From Volutella citrinella (taxonomy: Eukaryota > Ascomycota > Sordariomycetes > Hypocreales > Nectriaceae): DNA of 64,000 nt. The DNA is taken from the NCBI GenBank assembly GCA_034401135.1, contig JAWZSP010000002.1, forward strand, positions 2,604,001-2,668,000, in the 5' to 3' direction. The notes below the pieces were generated by a model. It did not search any database, was not told the origin of the DNA, and was given only the letters and a program-made list of their open reading frames with translations. Positions 12,227 through 24,605 of this stretch are shown here, in pieces; the stretch's first letter is position 1, and each line of letters begins with the position of its first letter. Made by a program: the position numbers and the translations under genes.

Positions 12227-12311
12227 GGGCTTGTGGTCTAGTGGTATGATATTTGATCCGCATTCGAATGCAGTTATTAAATGGTCCGGGGTTCGATCCC
12301 CCGCAGGTCCA
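12227..12311 (+). tRNA. Putative intron-containing tRNA gene, anticodon uncertain
   Basis: An 85-nt cloverleaf can be folded by eye. The acceptor strand GGGCTTG (12227-12233) pairs fully with CAGGTCC before discriminator A (12311), with two G-U pairs. The D arm GTCTAGTGGTATGAT carries the GG of the D loop. The T arm is CGGGG-TTCGATC-CCCCG, with an intact B box. The anticodon stem TTTGA/TTAAA is weak. The 20 nt between its strands leave room for a 7-nt loop plus a 13-nt intron that overlaps a GCATTCGAATGC palindrome. In this register the anticodon would be CGC (Ala), consistent with G3-U70 and A73, but position 33 would be C instead of the near-universal U. The alternative register gives CCG. 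It could be a decayed tRNA gene. Confidence 0.55.
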
Positions 12312-14352
12312 GCGTAGAGTTGTTGAGCTGAGGTTGTCGTGTGTGGACGGCGGCCTTGGTTTCTCAATTTTTTTGGTGTATCGATCTTCGTCATCACCAA
12401 TAGTATTGACATGTATGAAATAATCGTAATCAAGACAACGAGAGCACCTAATTCACCCAGCTGGGGTGGTTTCAGAGTCTTTGCTCGGCTGATTGATACG
12501 AGGACGTATTCCCAGGCACTCTTGGTTTGATGGTTGGGTGTAAATGCCCACCAGGTTAGTGTACCCGAGGAGGTGGCCATTCCAAGCACCCCCTCGAGGC
12601 GATCACTTTATTCCCATGCTGCGAGCGTGCAAGCGAGGCCAGTATCAAAATAGCCGCCTCAGCCGAACCAACACACGATAAAGGTGCAGACGAATGACGT
12701 TGGTGGAACTCAGCCGTACGGGACAGGCCAACCATTTGTTCCACGTACGAAATAATTCGAGTAAGAGAGCTGCTGCTCGCGATATGGCCAACGGAGGCGT
12801 CCACTCCCCATTGGTTTGCAGCCGGAGAAGACCATGAGAACCCCCAACCCGGGTGTTTGGCTCTATTGGACCCAGCGCCTACCGGTCACCGGCTGCTCGC
12901 ATGACTGTTGGCCTTGATGGAGAAACGAGCCAATGAACCGCCAGCATCTGAGCGCCGGTCAGTCATGGCCATGCAAGGCTTGCCTTTGAGGCCGCCGTGC
13001 GTGCTTTGTCTGACAGCGCGCTGATTGAACAGAAATCATCGGTGTCTCGCACAGCCAATGACTGGCCCTTCGCTTCGAGACGGACAGCTGCGGCATAGCT
13101 TGTCGTCCAGTAGAAGCGCGGCCGAGAGCTCGATAGGCTTGGGAAACGTGAGCCGGCCGACAAGGATCTAGCTGGGAGGAAATACCTCAACAGCGACGGA
13201 CTACGATATAGGAGAAATGGGCCGCCAGGAGATATTTTGATCAGTGTGTTTCGGGTGTGTCATGGCAGCACGCTTGTTCACTGCTTAAGCACGCAGCCCG
13301 TTGTGGAGGACGGATCCTGCAAATAACCGCTTGAGTGACATGGAACTGCGTTTATTACGAGTGAGTCTTGTATCTTCTCGGGCACTTCCGTCTGGTCGAG
13401 TCTTCGGTGAGTATGAGAGCGACTGGTTTCTGCCGGTAGCTCTAGGAGCACTCGGAAGCATTCGTCGAGTTTCCTCAAGACGCCCTGCTGTTGCCCTATG
13501 ATGTGCTCGAACCGGGACTGGAACTATGCGGCGGTGAACAGGGAACAGAAATAGATAGATCTGCAGTTTTGCCGCGATAGGCTCTATCTGAGCGATGGGC
13601 TGACCAAGGTGGTGTGTGACGGAGCGTATTGGACCAGGGTCCCCTTCGGCAGCCGCATCGAGCGAGGATGCATCCGCAGCCCGAGTTGGTGTGCGGCGAG
13701 TGGAGTGCTCGCGAGCGTCTTTACTGTCGCATGCAGTCCATACGGCAGGCAAATCAAGGCACAGGAGGGGCTTCGGTGTCTCCGAAGGGCTGGCTGGTGT
13801 TAGTGCTGGCCAGTACTATCATCCGTCCATCTGCGTCCCATGCTCCCCCAGGCTCGACCCTACTCTCGGGTTGCAGGATGCACGCTGCAGTCAACAGACA
13901 TTGACATTGCGCACATGTACGCATACGTCACATTTGACGCGAGGTAAGATTGGTTTTGCTTCTGCTTGAGCGCTGAAATGCCAGGCAGATGACTGCTGGG
14001 AAGGGAGTTCGGCGGCCAGCTCCGACTGCCGGCCTTGGGGAGGGCGTCGTCTCCTCGTGGGGCGCTTATAAGAACCAGAATCGAGCTAAAAGGGGACGAC
14101 GTCCATGGGACTAGACGGGCCATGGTTGGGTAGCTATGCGATGAGGCTCTGCTCTGGCCTGTGCCGCGCCGCTTCCCGGAGAAGATGGAGGGGAGGGGGG
14201 GGCCTTGTTGCAACGGCATAAGATGCTCCCTCGCGACGGGATGTGGCCGAGTCTAGAGATGCATCACCATTCTCCCAGCTTCGTCGCTGTCTACCCCGCT
14301 GCCACTTGACTTGACCTGCTGTGATATCCTGGACTGACTGCCAGAAACCACC
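12312..14352. other. Gene-poor interval
   Basis: About 2 kb with overlapping short frames on both strands and no domain or start/splice pattern that I can support. The right end probably contains the promoter of the uncharacterised gene that follows. Confidence 0.45.
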
Positions 14353-15511
14353 ATGCCTCGAGAATCCGTGGGTCCCTTGTTCCATATCACACCCTCCCAT
14401 GGAACCGGCTTTTTGGCTGCACCTGAACTAACTTGCCAGGCGTAGTCACGGAGTTCGAGTAAGAAACAATACGACAGCAAGGGCCAGTCGTCGTACCGGG
14501 GAAGCGGAGGAGGAGCCTCGAGCAGACAGCCTTTGGGCCCCAGCTTCCTGTTCGTGGCACACGAGTGCCAGTTCGACGGGCCCGACAGTGACGAATACCA
14601 CCATTACCGGCCTCCTTCGTCGCCAAGCAGATACACGGGGCTAGTGCAGAGCAGGGTCATGCGGTACATCCATGGGAACGTGAGCGTCGGCGAGAACTGG
14701 TCCTGGCGGCGCGATTTGCACGGCAGCGGTCAACTGTACTATCGCAACGCCGAGTACGCAGGACTCAAGTACAGCTCCTTTGCCGTCTTTGCCTGCAACC
14801 CGCACCTGCCCATCATGGTGACGAGAAACGACCCTTGCATCACCGACACGACCAACATGTGGGAGCTGCTGCAGATCCACCACCCCCGAGGGCCGCTGCA
14901 GGGGCTCTCGCAGGTCGCTGTCGAGGACAGCCAGATGACGGACGACTCTGGCGGGCTGTGCCGGCAGCTGGCCGGCCGCGACGCCAGCTGGATGCCGGCG
15001 TTGATCCCATCGACTTACCGTCCGACCTGGGATGCACCCCATTCTCGCGGACTCGGGGGGGAGTTGGGCATCGTACTCGGCCTCATGTCCCTCAGCGCCC
15101 GCCAGGGGAGCACTGCCCAAGGTGTGAGCACCGCGGAGAGGGCGTTCCTCGGTGACGCGAGCCATCCTGGCTGGTGGCGGGACAGGGAGTGGACAAACGG
15201 CCACAACCCTCGTGGATGTAAGTTGCAGGTTCCCGTCCGTGTCCGACCTAGTAGGAGGCCCAAGACATGTCCTGGCCAGTCTCGTGCGCCGACGGCCCGC
15301 GGGTGCTCCTGCCTCGCTAGGATCACTATTGGTGACGAGTATGACTCCGATGTGCTGATGCCTCTCTACAGACCCGCAGCATGACCGCGACGACCCGAGA
15401 GGGTTCCTAATCGAGATCTTCTATGATCCAGAGAATGCAGACCTATCGACGGAACAGTTAATGTACTACTTTGAGTGGGGACAGGCCATCGTTGTTGAGA
15501 GCCGACGCTAA
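14353..15511 (+). CDS. Uncharacterised protein, 5' end unresolved
   Basis: A long open frame ends at 15217 with GTAAGT and continues from 15372 after a CTCTCTACAG acceptor. This splice keeps the frame (HNPRG-YPQHDRDD) and ends in VVESRR at 15511, so the last two exons are well supported. The start is not. An ATG at 14353 (AAACCACCATG context) is in frame but separated by a TAG at 14443. One workable model joins 14353-14367 to 14488 (GTGGGT donor, CCAG acceptor), giving 294 aa, although the best branch site (CTAAC) sits nearer a different AG. A shorter start at ATG 14658 is the alternative. No family is recognised. The protein is rich in Tyr, Trp and His and has no obvious membrane span; no function is proposed. 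Confidence 0.5.
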
Positions 15512-16083
15512 GAACGGGAGCCCTGCTGCTCTCACATGGACCCAGGGGGGTTGTGCTTCTCTGCTTCCCCGAATGCTTTGATATACGTTAATTTCATTTG
15601 TTAAGGGTAGGTGTGAGTGTGTCCCGGTCCTACCAGAAGCCGGGACAGGGAATCGTGATATCCTACCCACCAGCGTGGGATGCCTCATCAGAGGTCGAAT
15701 GATTGATGACAGATACAAGCTCATACAGCGAGCCACATCCAGATTGATAACGTTTTGAATGGAGATCAAGGGTTGGGTCAATTATTCATTCCTAGTCGTT
15801 TTTGTAACGTCCTTGTCTATGCTCTTACAGCCCACACCGTGCAATACAGCCACATGTTCACTCACTCTCCGTTCCACTGACCCTCCTCATTCTCTGCTTC
15901 TGTTCCGTGGCCTACGCCAGACCCGCATAAATCGCCCGCCCTCGTAATCGGCTTCGTCACTCAGGGCTCAGCCCTTCGCTCTCAGGGCTGCGAGTTGCCC
16001 CGTGTAGCTGTAGCTGGTTGGGAGAAGCGGCGGCTGGCTTCGTTGTGGTAAATTAGTCAACGTTGACGCTGCGTCAACGCAGC
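15512..16083. other. Convergent spacer
   Basis: Lies between two converging genes and should contain both 3' UTRs. A GTCAACGTTGAC palindrome occurs near 16056-16067. No gene is seen. Confidence 0.5.
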
Positions 16084-17588
16084 TCAGACGGCGTCGGGAA
16101 GTCGCACGGCAATGTCGCCGGATTGGGTGATGTATCGGACCCAGGGGAGAGAGGGATATTGAAGCTTTGTCAGGGTTAGTAGGTTGTCCGAAGAAGCATC
16201 AGGTTGCGAATACTTGCCTTGGGCTCTGTGATCTTGAGGTACCTCACTTGGATACCGCTGGTGGTGAAGTAGGGAATCTCGAACTTGACCTGGATTGGTC
16301 GCTTGGCGCCCTTGGGTCCCCCAACACCACCCATGCTACCACCAAAACCGCCCGTCATACCTCCGCCATGCTCGTCATCGCCGCGCACGCTAGGTAGGCC
16401 GAGCTCGGCTCGCATGAGGAACTCCTTGCCGCCTCCAAACTGCTTGATCTTCCAGACAATCGCGCTCTGCTCAGGGGCGTAGTGCACGGAACCAATGTTT
16501 GTTCGGAACCGGGGGCTGTCTGCGTCATCGGGGACTGGGACAATGATCTCAACATTGTTGGCAGTGCTGCGACGCTTGAACTGGGCGCGAGCCTTGAGCA
16601 TGTACTCGATCCGAGAGCCCGAATGGGACTCGACGACACTCTCGACCCAGATGAGGGGCTTGACCTGGGTGTTGAGACGGTACGACATGAGCTCGAACTC
16701 GCCGTCGGGGGGGATGAAGGAAATTGTACGGTCGTTTTCGAAGCGCGATAGCCGAACGCACTGGTGGAACTTGACGTCTTCCATCTCGATGGCCTTGCCA
16801 CGCGTGCTGCGGCCGGTCGTCTCGAACATGACCTTGTCGTTGAGGCCGAGTCGCAGCTCAGGCATACCACTGAGATAGCACTTCATCTTAATAGCGCCGA
16901 GAATTTCACTGCGCAGCACGTTTCCGTTGGCGCTGACCAGGAGGTTGAGGCTTTCGACGACGTCGAGGAAGACTTCGTTTTTGCGATATCGGATACCTTC
17001 GGATCGCCACGAGACGGCGTTGGTGACAGCGATGGGGGGCCGGGCTTGGATCTCCAGCTTGTGGGATTCTTGGGTGATGTACTCCTGGAGAATCTTGGAC
17101 TCGGTGGTCTGGGGGTAGCCAAAGTCCATCATCTCATCGAGAAGCTCGTAAATGACGACAAAGTTGTCTCGGATGGACTCTTCCTCGAGGGCCTTGAAGT
17201 ATTCTGTGAAGACCTCGACAATCTTGTGAAGGAACAGGAGGATCTCGGCGGCGTTAGTGTTGCGTTTTGTGAGCGCGAGGAGGTAGAGGTTGTTGTGGCG
17301 GATGTAGAGATACTGAGCTACGGGGTCAGTATGGGCCGGCTTTGACGATGAACGAGGTGACGAACGTTGATGCCCTCGTGGGAGAAGCATGGTGGCACCG
17401 AGGATGACTCTTCCTCAGCTTCGGAGAGCAGGATGGGAAACTTCTCAACGGCTGACATGGGGATATCACCGCGGTAGTTTCGGGCAAGAAGGGTCTGCGA
17501 CGGGGTGAGCTTGTGTCCATGGCTGAGAGTGGAGAAAAGGGCCACGCACCTTGCCCTTGAGGTCGAGGAAGAAGAGCGCAGAAGCCAT
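16084..17588 (-). CDS. apm1: AP-1 adaptor complex subunit mu
   Basis: Five exons, in transcript order 17588-17550, 17494-17366, 17312-16218 and 16164-16084 for coding blocks 1, 2, 3 and 4 (four coding blocks in total, correcting the count), give 447 aa, the usual family length. The protein is the medium chain of the clathrin AP-1 complex, which binds tyrosine-type sorting signals at the trans-Golgi network and endosomes. The N-terminal longin part starts MASALFFLDLKGK|TLLARNYRGDIP. The mu-homology domain occupies about residues 170-447, including WRSEGIRYRKNEVFLDVVES and SGSRIEYMLKARAQFKRRS. A Gly-rich fungal insert (GGGMTGGFGGSMGGVGG) precedes the final strands. The first two introns are 55 and 53 nt. 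The third, 16217-16165, starts GCAAGT instead of GTAAGT and ends AAAG; only this splice yields the conserved KITEPK-LQYPSLPWVRYI. Confidence 0.95.
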
Positions 17589-20500
17589 TGTGATGATGTG
17601 GACTGGGGTGTGCCAAAAAGGCAGAGAAGGAGTATCTATCGAGTGCGCAGTGGCCGGGTGGGAGCTTCAACTCGTCGGCGATGAAGCTGTAAGCGGTGTC
17701 GCGAGGGGTAGAAAGGAGGTGGTCGTTGCGAGTCGTCAATTGGCGCGGCGGCCGGTGCGAAGAAGGAGGCGCGAGGAAGGACGTCTCATGCGCAGGGGAA
17801 GAGTCGCAGCAGAGGGAGCGGTAGCTGGCGGAAACGGGTGGGCAAAGGTCACAGGTTGGTCATCATAGAGGAGCGCAGGCAGTCGTATTCATGCTCGGGG
17901 GGTTTGGTAGGTCGGGCTGGAGATTTGGCATCTTTGGGGATGGAGTGGATGCCTGTGGCTCATTATGGCATCCCACAGAAGTGCTGTGGCTCAGCTAGGC
18001 GGGGCCGGTGGCGTGGGTGTTCGATATGGACTGCCTGATTCCCATCTATGCCCAATTCGTTCGGATGGAAACAGACACCACTAGCTCAACCCAAGCAGGC
18101 GTCATCATTCTATCTGAACCTGAGCAAATATGTGCAAGTCTCCCGGTTGCAAGGTCGAAATTGGTAGCCGGCTGATTAGCTGCCACCCGTCAACGTTTTA
18201 GCAACCGCTGTCTTGATCAAACCGCAACGAAACTGCTCAGATCCAAGACCACGTTGGCGGGCTTGGTGGGGCCCGTTTCGCTGTCCCTTCTTCCTCCCCA
18301 AGCTCCCTCAAAGCCACAAGCTACGTCGGTGTCATGTTTCACATCCGCAGATCTTGGTTTTGACCACAGAAACTATCTGACGGAAACCACCTGTGACTTC
18401 TTTGCTATTCTGTTGAGCGAGGTCTGAAACATAGACCGCACTCTTCACGTGACCAAGTCGTGAACTGGTGCTTTCCGCTCAAAAGCTCCAGCTCAATATC
18501 CTAGATTTAAACACCGATGTATTTTTCATCGATATGAGATGATCTTACACGAGGCTTTGTCCTCAAAGGGATCTAGCATACCAGTGTTGCCTAAGGTACT
18601 TGTAAGTACGACGAGTTGAGGACTTCTTGAACACGGGTCCGAAGGTACGTACCTTTAGTCACGTGCCCTCGTTAGCCGGTGGGGAGCTGCACAAAAACTC
18701 TTCTGTGAGCTCCTGCTTTCCTGCTTTCCTTCTCTTCTTCTCCAACGCACCCTTTTAGACAGTGCAGACCATCACCTAGCCCGCAATTTGGGTGGCATTC
18801 TGTCATTCCAGTCCGTGGAGCCGTTGATGAAACTGCGATTTCGTGGTGCGGAGAAGGATTTTATTCATGGTCCCATAAGAACTGCCCGAGTACTATTTCA
18901 ACCGTGGCTTGGGCGGTGTCAGAGGGACCGAACATTTCTTGCAATCATTTCTTGCAATCACAGATGGCTTTCCACGTGGAGCGTCATCACGGCATCATTC
19001 CAGAGCTTGCCTATGTGACATGTTGATGCTGAGAGACGCAATGGGGGCCGACTGCGCCGGATATGCAACACTATCAAGTTCCGGATGGCTTCAAGAGCCA
19101 GGCTCCGCTCTCCGGCTGGACCTCCGGAGTCGGCCCTTCAGCTGCCTACTACACAGTAGAGCAGCATTTGCTGCGCCGTGTCTGTGCCTTTGCATAGAGG
19201 CGCTGCAGCAATGATGGGTAGGTGGTGAGGCAGGAAAGGGCAGGTGACAGGACCGATCGACGGGAGACACATGCCCACGCTTCCCATGTGAAGGCATGGA
19301 ACCTCCCAACTTGGAGACTGCAATCCGTTTGTTGGTGGTGCTGATGTGATAGTGCCGCCATGTTGATCAATGAAACCCATCCTCGGCACAGGCCTGCAAG
19401 TTGCGCTCTCAGCCTCTCATTGGCGTCACACACATGGGCAAGCCCTCGCCACTATTGGAGATGACTGCAAAACGTGATGGGCTGGAGTGTTCCTTTGACA
19501 GCTCCGACTAGTAAGCAGCCGTGGGGCTGTCGGGACCTGGAGACACCACCAGACGGTCCCAATCATCAGCCAACCTCAGGTTGTCAGATGCTTTTTTTAT
19601 ATGTTTTTCCTATTTCCGGGCCGAGGGACGGCAATCAGCACAACACCACGATTGCTCCTTTTGATCCGTGCCCAATCGAAATCACACCAATTCCCTGGCT
19701 GTCCTGTTGTCCTGCTTGAATCGCCAACGGGCCAACTTCAGCTGCCTGGGGGGCTGGCTGTATCCTGCTGATTGATGCTTACCAGGGTAAGGTAGGTGGG
19801 GGCAGGGGCCAGCGCTGGGAACGGATGTCGACAAGACCCGAGAGTTGGTAGGCTGGTAGGCCACTATCCGGCGCATCTCTCAATGGTAAAGATCGTTGTC
19901 GTCACTGACAGAAATATCCAGCGGATGGGGAGGGGGGAGGCAGTCGAGAAAATCGCCCCAATGTCAGTGGACGATGCATCTCAGTCCCTCAACCCCCAAA
20001 CTCACATGCAAAAGGCTTGTGTGCGTTGCCACAGGCTTTTAAGCGATCCAACCCGGACCCGCTCTCCGGTACCACCTTTGACTTGCCCATCACTTTTGCC
20101 AAGCGAAAGGCAAAGTAGTCGGGGCGGAATGCAGAGCCGGAGTGTTCTGGGAGGAAAGATCTGATCATCTGAATCTGGGCATAGCACTGAGTCTTTAATG
20201 GCAAGGAGGGCAATATTACGAGCCCCTTGGCCCATCAATGGCACGACTCGCGGCACATACAACGGCAGCTTTGGGGGGAGGCGAAGCGAATCAGAAGACA
20301 GGCGCGCGGCGAAATTATGAGACACACCCGACAACAAAGCAAGGTTGAGCCATGGCGGACAAGAGCAGGCTCACTCAGCAGAGGATGGGATGGCGAAGGC
20401 GCGAGACAACCTATCGTCATCAACGAAATCTTGACTTGAGTGATCCACCCGGGGCAACCCCGTGTCGCGGATGCGTGCTGACTTGTTGCGCGTATTAGGG

Positions 20501-21618
20501 CAGAATAGAGCGGCTCCCGCGTCAGCGCTATCTGGAGGTACTGTTCGGCCCCTAGCCCGGGCCCGGTGTTTTGGCATGTGAATCTAGGATGATCCACCCG
20601 CCCTGCCTGACTTCCCCCCGGACGCTGACACGTGCTTGTGATAACATGGCGGCGGCCACAGCGGCGCCTCTCCTCCGCCCAGCGTGTTGGGTTGGAACCG
20701 TACTCACAGGTATTGCTTTGGTACTCAGACAGCACAGGTGATTCCCCCAGACTGGGTGCTGGGCATCTGATGTTTCGCTTGTTGGAAAAACAGAAGCATT
20801 TCGCCCAGCTCTTGTGAGATACGGGCGCGCTCCTCGACTGCGTCGTGATCCTTATCTCTTGATGCTTCATCGGCCTGGCCTCGCGTAGAATAAAGAAGCA
20901 CTGCCATCCAGGGCCGCCGACTCAGCTCGTCGAGCCCGTGGAGCCCGTCGGAATAAAAACAAATAGACCAGGCGGTGGGCATCCCGATCACCGAGCCGTC
21001 GACACACTGATGTATGATTCGCGTGCTTCACAGGTCCCCCCTCCCAACATCCCCGGCTATGGCCTCTAGCTTGTGGCCACTCGCAGGCAGGCTTCCACAC
21101 CCCCGAGCAAACCCGAGCAAAAACAGTTGCGACAACCGAGCTCGTGGGTGCCTTACTCGAGGGGTACATGAGCAAGGCTAGGCGAGCATCGTAGTGCTGG
21201 GAGGCAAGGGAAGGGAGGATGGGGCCGGCCCGGGGCAGTGGTCTAATAGCGGTCTTGTGGTGGGCGGCTCCTGTTGGGTCCCTGCAGTGAGCGCCTGACG
21301 CTGCGCATCCTTCTGCTCCTTGTCCCCCACTTAGCGATGCTACAACCGCAGCACCTCCAGCGACTAATATACAAGCACAAGCACCAAGCTAGTGGTTGTC
21401 GGCCAGTCACCTCATTCTGCCTCCCATCGCTGCCCTCCGTCCCAACGTTTCTCTTCCTCCGCCACGCACTCCTCCACCACCGCTACCACTTCGTCGTCTT
21501 CCTTCGTGATATCTCCCCCCTCCAACCCCATCGCATTTCCTTTCCTTTGTCACCAAACTCGTCCATCCCCCAATCTCCGTCCCTTTCCTTGAACCGACGT
21601 CACCAAGACCCTGCCCCG
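17589..21618. other. Gene-poor interval of 4 kb
   Basis: Separates two divergently transcribed genes, AP-1 mu and CCG-8/Opi1, so promoters lie at both ends. CACGTG E-box hexamers occur near 18450 and 18660. The pyrimidine-rich DNA at 21400-21600 looks like the 5' UTR of the Opi1-type gene. No coding gene, tRNA or transposon was recognised. Confidence 0.45.
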
Positions 21619-21630
21619 ATGTCTGGTTGA
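21619..21630 (+). other. Minimal upstream ORF (Met-Ser-Gly-stop)
   Basis: A three-codon reading frame, ATG TCT GGT TGA, sits 34 nt before the main ATG of the CCG-8/Opi1 gene, inside its likely 5' leader. Such short upstream frames can reduce translation of the main frame. Whether it lies within the mature leader depends on the unknown transcription start. Confidence 0.5.
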
Positions 21631-21664
21631 CGGCATCCGTCTTATTGCCGACGCCAGCGCCGCC

Positions 21665-23569
21665 ATGGAGCGCAATCACATGGTTGCCCGAACGCGGGAC
21701 CGTGAGGCCGTCTCCTCCCACGCCCGCGACTTGGGACCGCCGCCCGCCCTTCCACCGCCATCTCTCATGGGACCATCGCCGCCTGCCTATTCTGCGATCA
21801 AATTCCCCGAGGTCCCCAACACAGCCCTCCCCCCGCTGTCCCGCGCCGCCGACCACGATGTCAAACTGCCGTCGCTGAGCTCTCTCACCCACGATATGGC
21901 TCTCAACTCCTCCGCTACACATTGGCCGCCGCCCCAGCCGCTAACGGCCATCCCGACTTACCAAGGTCCGATCCAGTTGCCCCAAACCGCCGACAGCCCG
22001 GCGCGTATGGATATCGACACAAGTAGCAACAGTGTCGGGAGTGCCAGCGCTGCGTCACCAGACCGCATCTATGATGCCCGTGCAAGCAGCGTGACCCTTG
22101 ATGACCCAGATGTTCGCCTTGCAGCTGAGGCTCTTGGCGATCTACGAGCCGGTTCGTCTCCCGACTACCCTCCTGCCCCCCTCGGTGAATAATTGATATT
22201 GACGCCGATTATAGATTTCGTTTCATCACCGCCCAACCACAATACCTCTCTCCCTGTGAGCCCGCCGACGTCGCAGACTTTCCATTGCTCTACAAGGACG
22301 CAATCTCCACAGCCTCAGCCCGAACCTCTGCTCTCCCTCCTCACCACATCCCACCCGCTGCTGGCCAGCACTATTGAAGGAGCAACCTCTGCTTATGGTG
22401 GCGCAAAGAACTTTTCGCCACGCTTTCGCTCAGGCGCTGAATACGTCGAGGGCTATTTAACGCCCATTGCCAACACTGTTGGATCCGTTGGTCGAGTGAC
22501 TGGCGTAGAAGGTGGCGTACGCTGGTTCCTCGGACGAAGGCAGTCGGGCAATTCTTCCGATCTGGAGACGGGCAACAGGTCCAAGAAGAGGCGCAAGGCT
22601 GAAAATGAAGCAGAGCGGGGAAGCAATAAGCGATTGGAAGGCGAAGGAATGAAACAAATCGGCGGGTTGACCCAGCTCCCCGCAGAGAACGGTGCCCCAG
22701 CGCAACAGCAGCATGAAGCCGACCCATCTCCCTCCTCAAAAACAGCGTCTCGGCGCATGTCTATGGCTAGCACGATCGACTCGCTCCCAGCCTACGATGA
22801 CGTGCGCTCCCCGGCATATACAGAGACAGCTGCGGCAGACGCGCAAAGCTCCCCGCGGCCGACCTCCACTGGGTCCCACCAGGGCGCATGGCAGTCTCGC
22901 CTTATTATGTCAACGTCTGGCCTAAGCATTGCCATGAGCGATGAGAGTTTGCGCAGCTTGAAATACTGCCTGCGGTGGCTGAAGTGGGCCAATGAGCACA
23001 TTGCTCGTGTCATTGCTGCTTTGAAGAGCACCTTGGCACAACTTGACCAGCAGCCGGGCGGCCAACACACCGTTCAACTGTCGGAAAAGGGACAACCGCT
23101 CATTGACGTCAACGCCGTTGTCATGGAAAACGGACAGCAGCAGTCGCGGGGTGAGCTGATTGAGCGTATCACAACGCTCAAGAACGATGTCCTCAAGACC
23201 CTCCAGAGCGTCATCGTAACCGTCTCCAAGTATGCCGGCGGTGCCCTGCCGGAAAACGCCCGTATTCTTGTGCGCCGCCACCTCACCAGTCTGCCTCAGC
23301 GCTTTCGCCTGGCCACTTTGAATGAAAACGCTGGCCAGGAGGGCGACAAGCACAGCGAGTCTGCGGTGCGCGAAGGCGCCCACAAAGTGTTGGTCCTGGC
23401 CCAAGAAGGTCTTGACATGGTTGCCCAGGTCAGCGGTGTCTTGGACGGTACTATTGTCAGTGCAGAGGAGTGGTGCGAACGCATGGGCAAAAGACGCGGC
23501 AGAAATGCAGAGGAGGATGCGTCGGTACTCCCACAGACGGAGCCCAACGGCGATGTGAAGATGGGGTAA
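21665..23569 (+). CDS. ccg-8: Opi1-domain transcriptional regulator, CCG-8 type
   Basis: Two exons, 21665-22151 and 22215-23569, give 613 aa. The 63-nt intron (GTTCGT...GATTATAG) joins LGDLRA-DFVSSPP in frame. The family block (about residues 221-271) includes GAKNFSPRFRSGAEYVEGYL and VGRVTGVEGGVRWFL. It is followed by a basic, probably nuclear-import segment (KKRRK near 281) and, from about residue 400, a helical region with SLKYCLRWLKWANEHI, typical of Opi1 proteins. Yeast Opi1 represses inositol/phospholipid genes. The Neurospora relative CCG-8 is clock-controlled and affects ergosterol and azole responses. The N-terminal 160 residues are proline rich and low complexity. The start ATG has a strong context (GCCGCCATGG). 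Confidence 0.9.
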
Positions 23570-24605
23570 CTCGTTGAAGCTGCCACACGCCCACGGAAAG
23601 ATGGAGCAGACAGAGGCGATGGGGAAATGGAGAACGAAACTCGGCCAGCTCAAGAGGCGGACAAGCCTCGAGGCAAAACATGTTGGATAAGAGGGGAAAC
23701 GGGGGGAAAAGGAAACCAAAAACGAAAACTGGAAAAACCGAGTCAAGCTGAGAGGTCGTCATTGTGCGAGAATCAGTTGCGAAAGGTCTTGGATGGTCTC
23801 TCGGTGCCGAATGCACACTCGATCGCGCCGACCAACGGCGAAACCAACACTGTCTTGTCTTTCTCATTTGTCTGGATTGTTAGTCGAGATGAATTTTGCG
23901 CCTTGCGGAGGACCGGGCCCGACCACTTGTCAAGCGGGTCGTTGCTCGGACATGCCTTCATTTCATCTACTGTGATATCGCTTTTTTGGCCTTTGGTTTT
24001 TGCTTTAGTATCGGAACGACTGGCACTGGCGTTACGGGTTGGGTGAAGGAGCCTCGATAATTTCGGGTCAGTGGGATGTTGAACAACGGGGCACCGCGCG
24101 TACTTTGGGTGTTGAGCGATGCACATTTCATGTCACAATTACTGTATTCGCAACAAGCCGTGTCTCCTTGTCTCTTGATGTGTTTCTATGATTATGTGAT
24201 AGGGGGGGTAACACAGCCATACTCCGGCCGAGCCCTCATGACGAAGATGGTGTGAACAACTGTTTCGGAACGGAGCCGGAGGAGCGGGGCCGTGGATCCA
24301 CTCTTCGCCGAGGCTTGTGAAGATGCCAACAATGGTGATTACCTTCCGCCTCGCCCATTTGCCATCTCTATAGGCTTGCCACGATGCTGCGATGTGCGGT
24401 CATGTGGTTGCGGCTGAGTCGTAGAGGTAATCAGTGTGCATAATTTACAACGACATGACTGTAGGGCGACACCATGTTGAAAGCTCAAACTTGTACAAGC
24501 AGGACAGTCGCAATTATTCCAATGTAATTGATATCAAGTTCATCATTAATCGTTCACTATTTTTTACCTACACCAACCGCCACCCAATGATCCTTTTTGT
24601 CGCCT
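23570..24605. other. Convergent spacer
   Basis: About 1 kb between converging genes, expected to hold both 3' UTRs. Short open frames on both strands show no domain content. No gene is supported. Confidence 0.5.

Noticed and set aside
13500..13530. Minus-strand GGTTCGAG, resembling a tRNA B box
   Set aside because: The flanking bases do not form a T stem and no A box lies at the right distance.
14533..15204. Possible ADP-ribosyltransferase toxin (heat-labile enterotoxin-like) as the identity of the unknown gene
   Set aside because: Considered because such genes occur in related fungi, but the diagnostic arginine motif and the STS and ExE motifs of that family are not seen.
22922..23746. 274-codon open frame on the minus strand opposite CCG-8/Opi1
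   Set aside because: Antisense shadow of a conserved coding exon; no recognisable domain.
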